Source: Branchiostoma floridae (Eukaryota; Chordata; Leptocardii; Amphioxiformes; Branchiostomatidae). Taken from it: DNA of 64,000 bases. Positions 11,576-20,613 of the stretch are shown in pieces. Numbering within the stretch: position 1 is the stretch's first letter; the number at the start of each line of letters is the position of its first letter. The stretch covers positions 5,765,732 through 5,829,731 of the forward strand of contig NC_049981.1 of the NCBI RefSeq assembly GCF_000003815.2. The letters run 5' to 3'. The notes under the pieces were generated by a model. The model was not told the DNA's origin, made no database searches, and saw nothing but the letters and a program-made list of their open reading frames with translations. The position numbers and the translations under genes are program-made.

Positions 11576-12230
11576 TATTTTAGATGTGCTACTGATGCTG
11601 TGCTATTACAAACTCACTACCTCTGCGGCCTCGGGTGGGCTTTGGCACCACAACATTTTATCCTTTATTCACAAATAAATGAGTGAAAGAACGAAGGAAT
11701 GAACGAATTAAGGCCATCGCGTGCAGGAATAACTACTACAGGCTCTCGTTCTTCCCTCGTACCATCAGAGAGTGGAATGGGCTTGAGCCTGGTGTGACGG
11801 AGGCGGAGTCTCTCTCCCAGTTCAAAACTGAGCTGGGGTGGGCCCTGCTGCATTGAGCCACCCCCACACGACTTGTATATATGTAAATATATTTTCTATT
11901 AACTCACTTAACTCACTTGTCCTGTCCTTTCACACAAAAATTCAGTTTGTTTTCATTTCAATTAGCGTTTTATATTATTTCCCCTTGTCTATTTGTACCG
12001 GGCACTTGTGTTGTAACTAACTCATGCGCAATCTGCCGTTAATCTCTAGAATTAGAGGCTTGGCAGAAGGGAAGGAAAAATAAGAATGAATGGACTTCTA
12101 TTTTAGATGTGTTACTGATGCAGTGCCATTACTAACTTACTGCCTCTGAGGCCTCGAAAAGGCTTTGGCACCGCAACATTTTATCCCTTATTCATGTATG
12201 AATGAGTGAAAAAGCGAATGAATGAATAAA
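11560..12230. repeat. Repeat pair downstream of the HypX-like gene
   Basis: ACTTCTATTTTAGATGTG...TTTGGCACCACAACATTTTATCC (about 11573-11672) recurs at about 12091-12185. The LINE end 11710-11856 lies between the two copies. Confidence 0.7.
11710..11856 (+). pseudogene. LINE 3'-end fragment
   Basis: Encodes CRNNYYRLSFFPRTIREWNG, then SLSQFKTELGWALLH and a TGA stop at 11854-11856. This is the same kind of C-terminal ending as the LINE at 58404. Only the last 48 codons are present. Confidence 0.75.
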
Positions 12231-12313
12231 TTGATGAATGAATGGACTAATATGTTTGAGTTAAAATCACTTTAGCCGATCAAAAAGCAAAAAAAAAAAT
12301 CCTTTGTTTCTAT

Positions 12314-12546
12314 CTAGTGATACACGAAGTTGTGCCTCCGTTTGTGGTACTCCTTATCATGGAAACATTTCCACATGCGCGCCAGCTCCTGGTGACGATG
12401 CTCCTCCAGGGTGGACCAGAGGGATGACGTCTCGGACTGCTTCTCTCGCAGAATCTCGCGAGACTCTAACTGCAGGCGCCGACACATCCGCGGGATCTGC
12501 GCGTTCAGCTCTTCAGCGTTGTACCCGATGACGTCATCTATCATGC
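12314..12546 (-). CDS. HypX-like gene, terminal coding exon 9
   Basis: 233 nt, phase 1 in (acceptor TTCCTAG) and ending at TAG 12314-12316. It encodes GMIDDVIGYNAEELNAQI and a helical C-terminus ending RRHNFVYH, matching the HypX C-terminal pattern (EL.RM...F....YH..R..FVY). A short degenerate copy of its last 20 codons lies downstream at about 10803-10860. Confidence 0.92.
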
Positions 12547-15500
12547 CTAGGAAAAACAGAATGAGAAGAGGATAAGAACTGTATTTTTTTTTTCTTTTAA
12601 AGAACTAAGATAGTACAAGGCAGAATAAGACTTACCCCTGTCCCAACCTACCTTTGTTGCGTTTGGTATTTGATCCTTTAGACAACGAATCTCAGAATCT
12701 ATCACTATTACCAGGGCACAGTTACCAAACGTACTCGCCTGACCTACCTGGAACATCTTTACACATGAGCCAGACCCATCTGAGCTCCATTCTTGTGACT
12801 TATTCATTCAGCAGACCCACGATGCTAAGGACCCAAGTTTGACATCTATTCATCCATCCATCCATTCATTCATTGATACGCACTCCACAAAATCACCCAT
12901 GATTTAGACCCACACGTGCCTCACACCAGACACACCCCTGTCCCACAACAGACCCACCCATGCCACGAACACACCCATACCCAACACTAGACCCACCCTT
13001 GTCCCAGAACAGCTACTCGGGTAAGTTACGGCCTGTGATTCGATGAAGCTTGCCGAGGAGTGAAAAAGGGCGCGGTCCCTCAAGGTTACCAGGGCGATGG
13101 AACGGAACATGAAATTCGAACCACTACGTGTCCGCAGTTGACCCCGCTTGACCACAACGTAGCAGAACGGTCCAATGTCATAATGTAACGATACATTGCG
13201 AAAATAGGAACTCACTATGTATGGGGCACACTCACCACTTTTGGTAAAACGTCAAAATTCTAACCGTATTAGATATTGATGAAGAATGTATCAAATATTG
13301 ACATAATTCGATGCCTATGACAAAAAGAGGCCCTCGCGGAAGCCGCAAAATGGTACCGTCCGAGCCCGTTCGATCGAACGGCCGAACCCTTGGGTTGTGA
13401 AATGGCGGGAAAACGACAGCGGCGCTGGCAGCGGTTCTGAAGGACTGTTACCATCGCATTTACGGGCTTCGTCCTCGGTGACAACAGTACTTTTGCTGAC
13501 AATATAGACAAATTCGTATTTATAATCCCTTTTAAAAGAAATTTATCCATCGCTATTTGTTTTGATCATGAAAGGATTTCCTCTAGAGCGGATTATTGAC
13601 CAAAAATTAGAAAAAAAAATCCATTTTACCTATTTTTTACCCAAAAAAAGTTATGATGAATTAATATACAACAAAATAGCGACGGACAAACTAAATCAAC
13701 TTGATTTTATCTGTCATCCTGTGAAATATGAGGGTCCAGAACGTTGTCTCCACCGAGGACAGGGCACATGAAATGAACCTAATATTTTTTAACCAAAATG
13801 TGTGTTTTTTAACCCAAAAATCTATCATATCAACATAATTTGTCCGGTGTTTTATTTCATTTAATTACTACTAGCACCTTGTGAAATTTCATTGCAATAC
13901 GACAATGCTATCGAATTTTACAAGCATGTACCCATTTTACCTCGTCTACCGCAGTGTCACATGCCGTAATTGACCAGAGGAGACCCACCCATACCACAAA
14001 CACCCCCTTGCCCCCATTTGAGACGTACCTTTGTCCCGGGCTTCCGTAGCCAGCAGTGGCTGCAGCTCATTGGTCAGTTCCTCTGATGCGGAGCTTCCCA
14101 CCCTACGGGGCAGGGAGTATGTCCAGTACTCGGACCCGAAGAGCGCCATCTTGCGGTAGTGCGGATTCAGCACCACCCCCGCGTGACTCCAAACCTGTAA
14201 CATTAGTTGGAAGACATAATATCTCGATGACATATTCCGAATATGCAAACGAGCGCCACATTTCCATAATCTATATTTGGTTATAAGCACCTTCAAATAA
14301 CTCACACATGTCATTTTCCTTTCTAACTTACTTAGACTTCATCGCAAAACAATGCTCACGGAGTCACTCAAGAGCTTTGGGTTACAGTACTGTATTGAGA
14401 AGAAAGATGTCTGTTAAACCTTGGCTTAAAATGTTTCAGATTGTACCCCACAGGGAAGCAAGTCCGTGCAAGCTTATTCAATAACGATGTAGTTCTAGGA
14501 AAGAACTGTAGGCCGTAGGCAACGTTTGAAGTGCTCAAAATTCCAAAACTCTACCTTGTCAGCAGCGAGCGCCATCATGACCCCTCCGGCCCCTGCGTTC
14601 CCCTGCAGCGCTGCCACTGTCACCTTACTGCGCATGCTGAATATCGCCTTCACTACGTCATCGATGGCTGTGATGTTAGCCCACGATTCGGTGGCGGCAC
14701 ATTCGGAGTTCTCGATGACGTTGAGGTGGATCCCGTTGCTGAAGAAATTGTACCTGTAAATAAGATTTCGAACAAAAAATGTTTTCTTCCATTATGAACT
14801 TTGTCAGAAGTTGCAAGTAAGCTAACATCCAAGGCGGTCCCAATATGCTTGTAAACCATGCGACAATACTCTAGCTATAATATCATTTGATAAGCACTTG
14901 TCACATGTCAAGGCGACCATATAGTGGTCAGGGTTTCTTTTTCTTTGTTAATTATGTTTAGAATTAATAAGTTACCAAAATGGATTTAAGTTATCAAAAT
15001 TAATAAGCTTCAAGTTATCATCCAGATACGGACGATTGAACAGTCTAGAATCAGCTCTTCACCCCAAAAGTCAGGTTTATACGTTAGCCAACTTATTGAT
15101 AAGTTAGTAAAGTTGATAACGGTGGCCGCCCTAAGATGCCGACTTTTTTACGCGCTCGATCTCACGGCGCTCCATTACTAGTTGCCAAAGAGTGGTCAAG
15201 TTTTGATCAATAAATTTTTAGCACATTCATCTAGAGACCATACTTGAATAAGGAAGGCATCCATACTGTTCATGAACCCTTCACCCTTTGCGTTACAACT
15301 GGCAAACACCGATGACGATATCGTGAATATAACTTCCGATTTTGAGCCGCGTTAAACAGTGCGCCCTAACTTGCCCCGCGCGCTTTTGGAATTTTCTCTC
15401 TTCGGAAGCTGGTGACCAATTTAGACAAAAATAAATAAAAATTCTAATTTTATGATATATTAGCTTTCTTTTTACAGTAGATTGTGATTGTGTGTGCTTC

Positions 15501-18500
15501 TTGTCTCCCGCGAGGAGGGCTAAATCTTTCAAAAAACGACAACGCCAAAATCAGAAAAAAAAACTCTGTGTACGTATTGGGAAACATATTTGACATCACT
15601 CTGTGAAATTTCATTTTTATAGACGGTGCGAATCATTTGTTAGAGTAACAATTCTTTTGGGCGTTTGCTCGTCTGCCACCTGCGGGGCCACGCTCCCTGG
15701 GGAAAACAACGGCGGTGATGCTTATGTTGTTTTTTTCTATGGCCGGTCTTCTACTCAACAAACATTTGAAGACCAATATTTGTAGTGTTTTGTGAAGCTT
15801 TATTTCTTATGTGTATGACAGTTGTGTGGCTGTTTTTTACTGGTTGTTTATTTATGGACACGAGACACCAATATCTAGTAACAGGTGACCACAGTTATTC
15901 GGCGCCATCAACATTATTGTGAAAATTCTATCTTCAAAAAAAGGGAAGTGAATATGTATTAAAAAAAATTAATAGAAAAAAAGCTGTTTGTTTGGACTTA
16001 CTTTATTTACCTTTCTAATCGTCATAGTCAGTGGCAACAAACACGGCGTACTTATGCATAATAAGATCAGCAAAAATCCGGGCATCTTAGGGCAGGGGGG
16101 CATCTTAGGGCGGCCCCCGTTAGGTTAGTTCTTACCCTCCCATCAAGACGACCATAGTACAGTCTGGGTCCGCCTCTACACCACACAGAACCTTCTCCAG
16201 CCTCTTACACTGGTTTGTGCTCATGGCGCCGTTGTAGAAGTCGAAGTGCACGTAGCAGACGCCGTCTTGGCGCGTCGTCCAGACGTCTTGGAACGTCTTG
16301 GGCCTGGTGCCGTAAGGAAGGGGCTCGCAGTGGTCGATGGGAAGGGACGTGACGTCAACTGAAGGGAGGACGGACGTGGCGGGAAGCTTCAGACTGGTCT
16401 TCTTGGGGGAGGCCTGGTAATGAATGGTAAAGCGGGGGATACTAGTATATCACAAGCATAGTGGCTGTGATGTCCGTGCTGTTGTATCCTTAAGATGAGG
16501 TTTAATTCCAGAAATTAATTTGCGCGTTTCATCTTCTATGCTATGTATAGAGCGACATGTACTATATACTGAACTTTGTGTAGCACACTTTTTATGAGTA
16601 TTGTGCCAGATTATAGTACTTTGTGTGGCTACAAACTTGACCCAGACAGTTGAAAACAGTGATGGGCGTTAAGTTGTGGTCCACTGTTTATCGTACATGT
16701 GGAAAAGAGTTAGGGGAGTTTCCAGAAGATAAAAACTGTACACAGCTGATGTCTTCTTTGATACCACTGGAGGAATTAATCTTTTTATCATTCCTTCCTT
16801 CCGTCCCTATTTCTTCACTTTCTACTTCTTTACATCCTCCCTGTTCCTTTTTCTTTCTTTCCCAATCCCTTTTTCCTTCCTTCCATCTTTTCTTACTTTC
16901 CCTATTCAACCACTTGTCCTTACCTTAAGATGTGAGATCCACACGGCAGTGTCCTGTCCACAGGCCACTAGTACGGCACCGTTTCTCCTGCCAATGACGT
17001 CACCAGGTGTGACGTCACGCTCTTTCTTTAGATCCCACACCATGCCAGGGTCACCTTCAACGCATGCGCCGAACAACGCAAACTCGTGCTTCAACTGCTG
17101 ACCTTTGTTTGGGATAAAAAAAAAGATTATCAAAACATATTGTCGTAAATTGAAAATAAAAACACAAAGCAAAACAAAATAAAACAAAAAAATAAATATC
17201 AGCTCTAATCCTACAGCTTTTGACACTCTTACTTCATCATGCTTTATTTTTCGTATTTTAGGTTTAAAGGTTCTTTTTTATCTGAATTATTTCTAAAAAT
17301 CGGCGAAAATTAAACAACAGTGACGGAGATTAAATTGAGTTGAGTTTAGATTTATTGAGATGCCCTTTAGCTGATATTGAGCCCAATCTTCCAGGGTTCA
17401 TACAATAAAAGTGTGAACAAACATGCATCCGAAAATAATTTCACCAGGTTGGTAGAATATAGGTGATAGGAGAATTCTTATACACAACCAGGTAAAACTT
17501 ATTTACTTACCGGGATGAAGGGGAATACAAACTTAGCCAGTGTTCTCGCAGCGAAAGCGCCACCTACATCAGCCACACATATCTGCAAGAAGCAGAACTC
17601 CAATCAGAAACTCTGAGGAAGGTGTCTAATAGACACCGAAACGTAAGCATGTTTTACATGGTTGTGTTCAAGAATTCTCCTATAACCAAACAAACATACA
17701 TGCAGTATGTACAAAAAGATACTCCTTCATTTAGCCCAAACTAACCTTGCACGGCCACACGGAGTGTACCTAACGCGCCCGGCTGGGAGTCGCAGGCCCG
17801 CACGGCCCGCGCCACATCCTCCGCCGACAGCGCCCAGTCAACCCGACGGTCCTCCACCGTCAACTTTCGCTTCAGCTCACCTTTCACCTAAAAATTATGG
17901 AAGAGCTTTTACTTATAATCCAACAGTCCAGGGTTCAAGACTGTATTTCTTTGGATTTATTAAATATCAAAGTTGCCAATACACTTGCGCAGGTGTCTAA
18001 AGGTAGCGCTGATCTTCATTTTCTGTAGCCTTTGGGCCACACATTTGTGCAAGCCACTACAGTGTTGTGTTGTGTGTTGGTGTTGAGTGCTAAATAAAGA
18101 ATGCAGCATATGCCATTTTAAAGTCTTAGGTATGACTCGGCCGGGGATCGAACTCACGACCTACAGAATGCAAGGCAAGCACTCTACCCAGTCGGCCATT
18201 CACACGTTGTGGAGCGAAATAAAGTCTTATCTAATCGTAGGATGTCGTAGGATTTTGCGATTTCCAAAGATGAGTCAATCGTTGATAGAGATCCAGGATT
18301 TTGTACGACAGGTGCATGATCATCTAAAGAATGCCTGCAGTTTCGAAGATCGTGCGCATTTATTGACTTTTAAGCAAAAACTTCCATGGCCTTCCATCAA
18401 CATACCTCTGGGTGCCCATAGTCCAGTGGTATTGGAGGTACTCCTTGCTCCCAAGCGTCTATCGCTTTCAAAACAGAGACAATCGCTGCCTGTGTCACTT

Positions 18501-18759
18501 CCTTGCCATACAGACTAGACTTGGTCGCCTGGCGGTTCACTTGGAATTTGCAGGTGGCCCAAATATCCCCCGAGTCCATCGTCTCTGCTGCCTGCAGTAC
18601 CGTTACTCCCCATTCGGTGGCGCCCTCCTATAGTGCAAACAATTAACTAGAACTCTATATGTTTAACTTATAAATACCAGTGACCAAAATGGTATTGGAT
18701 ATACAGAGAAAGAGAGAGAGGCATAAAGAGAGAGAGATAGAGAGAAAGAGGGAGGGAGG

Positions 18760-18804
<45 letters not shown>

Positions 18805-20577
18805 TTATAGCATGCAAAATATTAGCAGAATAAAATGGAAATCGCATCAGAGAGTTTAAAAATAAAAGATAACTAGAAAGGTAATATTTGCAAGCAAATA
18901 CAGAATGTTACCTTCACATGTTGTAGTCTAACACTGGCAACTGTTTTGTTCATTCTTATTTGAACACATTTCTAAATGTAGTGACCCGAGCCCCTCTAGA
19001 TCTGACATTTGCTACATTATGTAACCGAACACCACATGGTGCCTGCTACTTTACCGGTTACCATGGTGACAGCCGTCTGATCCAGGTCGTTGACCTTATT
19101 TGTGCGGAAAAGAAGAAGAAACAAAGCAAAATAATATGTTCCCTTCTGTGAAGGTAACATAAAAAGAAAAAAAGGAAAGAAGGGAGCAGGTGAGACAAAA
19201 AGAAGGATCATAGAAAGAAAAGGGAGAGGGAGAGAAAAGGGATAGAGATAGAGATGGGAGAGAGAGAGAGGGAAAGAGAGAGAAAGAGGGACAGACGAAC
19301 GTTTATGTGAAAGCAGTACACGCTCACCTTGAGCGCCCAGTCAATTGAGGAGGGCCCTTCGTCTCCTGGGATACCCGGATGTACAATTAGAACGGGTCGA
19401 GCGGGATTGTTGAACAGGCTGGCGGGAACTCGGCGGGTCAGGAACGGGCACACCACCTAATAAGGTAGAGATAGCAGACTTCACCCCTTCACTGACTGTA
19501 AGCGCAATCAATAAAACACTGCCGTAAAGAAACCCCTCCAACATAGTAGCCTCCATAGCAGGCTCTTTGGGGCCTTTTTTGGCTCAAAATACACTTTTGC
19601 TGGACATTTCTATTTTGTACTCGGTCGCTGATAGCTAGCGTTTTCTGATTGCCGGCCTCCAATCAGAAAACGCCAGCAATTAGCGACCGATTGCATATAG
19701 AAATGGCCAAAAGTGTACTATGAGCCAAAAAAAGGCCCCAAAGAGCCTGCTATGGAGGCTACCAACATAGCGCCTTATGACTAAAGGCAATCAAGAGACA
19801 GCAGACTCTCTAATTTTACATTTACTGTGAGCAGCTTCTGGCGGTTAAGATGGAAACTGCAGCACTTTGACCCCTTCCGTTTGCCACTTAGGCCACGTTG
19901 ATTTGATTATACCGATCCGATGGTATCCTCTTGTAACTGCAAAACGGATGCGATCGTCGAAATAAAAATAAAAAAAAAGTTTGGTCAACGTGGATATACA
20001 TGTATTTGCTCATTTTGCAACTGCTTTGTACGATATACTGCAATTCAAAACTTTTTTTTATTCTTTGGGGGCGGTAGAAAATTTATGCACGAGCGGATGT
20101 CGTCCATATAATCAAATCAACATGGCATTATGGCAACTTGGCTTCTAGAACTGCGACTTCAGAGAAAATATAATGTCTGCCTACCAAGTCCGGTTGGTCC
20201 GTTTCTACCACCTCCGTCATCTTCTCGCCACGTGGGTTGTCATGCACCATCACGTGATGGCCACGTGACAGCAACTCCAGGTACAGCCGTTGGGACAGCC
20301 CGTTAAAAGAGTTGCAAAGGAAACTAATTTTGAGAGGTTTTCCCGCCGTTTTTGTAAGATTTGGGGCGGCAAAATCAACCCACGGGAGAGGTGAATACTC
20401 CGATGATTGCTGGGATAGCTGGCGCATTGGCTGATGGGACGCCTGTCCTAATGGCTGCTGGGAAGGTGATCGTTGCTGCAGTGACGATACGGCAGTTCCC
20501 CGAGTGGCAGACTTCTGCAGATACAGCATGGATCGCCAGGCGGGGCGGTTGATCATGACGGCTCTACGCATCAGCAT
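12314..20577 (-). CDS. HypX/HoxX-like protein (formyltransferase-like plus enoyl-CoA hydratase-like), nine coding exons
   Basis: Nine exons on the minus strand, join(20577..20185, 19456..19328, 18627..18406, 17887..17770, 17102..16924, 16413..16136, 14753..14555, 14194..14029, 12546..12314), all bounded by AG/GT sites and joining in phase to 638 codons plus a TAG stop. Residues about 75-320 form a formyltransferase-like half: an FLCNSFNGLSQRL start, CPFLTRRVP, VHPGIPGDEGPSSIDW (His at the position of the formyltransferase catalytic His) and MDSGDIW (Asp at the catalytic Asp position). The C-terminal half is crotonase-like: FDFYNGAMS, SNGIHLNVIE, GNAGAGGVMMALAAD, LNPHYRKM and SEYWTYSLPRRVG. 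This is the order and wording of bacterial HypX, which converts formyl-tetrahydrofolate to CO through a CoA-bound intermediate. The role in an animal is unknown. The Met was chosen as the first ATG after a likely splice acceptor at 20614; the first 30 residues are Arg-rich with no acidic residue, suggesting mitochondrial import. Confidence 0.93.
12547..14028 (-). other. HypX-like gene intron 8
   Basis: 1482 bases between exons 8 and 9. It includes repeated CCACCCATGCC/CCCACCCATACC-type words (about 12895-13005 and 13980-14010) and AT-rich DNA. No further exon is needed to keep the frame. Confidence 0.8.
14029..14194 (-). CDS. HypX-like gene, coding exon 8
   Basis: 166 nt, phase 0 in and phase 1 out (acceptor TGTTACAG, donor AAAG/GTACGT). 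It encodes HAGVVLNPHYRKMALFGSEY and WTYSLPRRVG, the strongest HypX signature in the gene. Confidence 0.94.
14555..14753 (-). CDS. HypX-like gene, coding exon 7
   Basis: 199 nt, phase 2 in and phase 0 out (acceptor ATTTACAG, donor AAG/GTAGAG). It encodes FFSNGIHLNVIENSE, ESWANITAIDDVV and GNAGAGGVMMALAADK. These are the CoA-binding and oxyanion-hole segments of the crotonase fold in their HypX form. Confidence 0.94.
15117..16122. mobile_element. DNA transposon-like element in HypX-like intron 6
   Basis: About 24-bp inverted ends (TAACGGTGGCCGCCCTAAGA at 15117; its complement ends at 16122, followed inside by a second GGGCATCTTAGGG word). The right end is only 12 bases from the exon 6 splice donor (16134-16135). 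No transposase frame. Confidence 0.55.
16136..16413 (-). CDS. HypX-like gene, coding exon 6
   Basis: 278 nt, phase 0 in and phase 2 out (acceptor CATTACCAG, donor GGAGG/GTAAGA). It encodes a linker and the start of the crotonase-like domain: VCYVHFDFYNGAMSTNQCKR and TMVVLMG. The Gly codon split over the junction completes the GG of the HypX LMGG motif. Confidence 0.93.
16664..16745 (+). mobile_element. SINE fragment in HypX-like intron 5
   Basis: GGGCGTTAAGTTGTGGTCCACTGTT...AGTTTCC matches the body of the SINE at 44203-44410 (GGGACATTAAGCCGTGGTCC...). The tRNA-like head is missing. Confidence 0.6.
16924..17102 (-). CDS. HypX-like gene, coding exon 5
   Basis: 179 nt, phase 1 in and phase 0 out (acceptor CCCAAACAAAG, donor AAG/GTAAGG). 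It encodes HEFALFGACVEGDPG, then GDVIGRRNGAVLVACGQDTA and VWISHLK. This is the barrel-like C-terminal subdomain of the formyltransferase-like half, before the linker to the crotonase domain. Confidence 0.88.
17466..17687. mobile_element. Foldback element in HypX-like intron 4
   Basis: Inverted ends of about 33 bp (ATAGGAGAATTCTTATACAC at 17466, complement near 17655-17687). A 72-bp stretch inside (17511-17582) mimics an exon but has a stop in the required phase. Confidence 0.6.
17770..17887 (-). CDS. HypX-like gene, coding exon 4
   Basis: 118 nt, phase 0 in and phase 1 out (acceptor ATTTTTAG, donor TTAG/GTACAC). It encodes VKGELKRKLTVEDRRVDWAL and RACDSQPGAL, matching the C-terminal subdomain of the formyltransferase-like half (HypX pattern: R.IDW...A..V...I...D..PG). 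Confidence 0.88.
17980..18205 (-). mobile_element. tRNA-derived SINE in HypX-like intron 3
   Basis: The tRNA-like head on the minus strand has a B box GAGTTCGATCC (18155-18145) after GACTGGGTAGAGTGCTTGCC. The body GTAGTGGCTTGCACA...TGTGTGGCCCAA is shared with the SINE at 62301-62486. Confidence 0.75.
18406..18627 (-). CDS. HypX-like gene, coding exon 3
   Basis: 74 codons, phase 0 to phase 0 (acceptor CACTATAG, donor GAG/GTATGT). It encodes EWGVTVLQAAETMDSGDIWA, with the Asp that matches the third catalytic residue of formyltransferases, then KSSLYGKEVTQAA, a HypX-typical stretch. Confidence 0.93.
18700..18800. repeat. GA microsatellite in HypX-like intron 2
   Basis: GAGA/GGGA tract. A second GA-rich stretch lies at about 19190-19290 in the same intron. 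Confidence 0.9.
19328..19456 (-). CDS. HypX-like gene, coding exon 2
   Basis: 43 codons, phase 0 at both ends (acceptor TTATTAG, donor AAG/GTGAGC). It encodes VVCPFLTRRVPASLF and the VHPGIPGDEGPSSIDWALK motif, which holds the presumed catalytic His of the formyltransferase-like domain. Confidence 0.93.
19547..19761. mobile_element. Foldback MITE with 9-bp target duplication, HypX-like intron 1
   Basis: Near-perfect inverted arms of about 100 bp (TAGCCTCCATAGCAGGCTCT ... complement) flanked by identical CCAACATAG (19538-19546 and 19762-19770). A 9-bp duplication fits Mutator-like elements best; class by target-site length only. Confidence 0.8.
19891..20127. mobile_element. Harbinger-like MITE in HypX-like intron 1
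   Basis: Same ends as the 270-1137 element (GGCC.CGTTGATTTGATTATA) flanked by TTA (19888-19890, 20128-20130). It lies 57 bases from the exon 1 donor. Confidence 0.8.
20185..20577 (-). CDS. HypX-like gene, coding exon 1
   Basis: 131 codons, ending at Asp-Leu before a GTAGGC donor (phase 0). It carries an Arg-rich N-terminus, a Gln/Ser-rich linker, then PLKISFLCNSFNGLSQRLYL, the usual first strand of HypX. The frame stays open upstream to 20613, where TGATTGCAG looks like an acceptor. A 5' untranslated exon is therefore likely; one candidate ends at 22388, where CACAAG is followed by GTACGT. Confidence 0.9.
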
Positions 20578-20613
20578 CTTGACATATGGGAAAACGAATA
20601 GTGTGAACTGCAA

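Noticed and set aside
17511-17582. 72-bp exon-like stretch in HypX-like intron 4 with AG and GT borders (VADVGGAFAARTLAKFVF)
   Set aside because: In the phase required by exon 4 it meets a TGA after four codons. It lies inside an inverted-repeat element (17466-17687) and is not needed to join exons 4 and 5.
18140-18205. tRNA-like sequence on the minus strand
   Set aside because: The A and B boxes are those of a SINE head; a shared SINE body follows and the cloverleaf is not complete.
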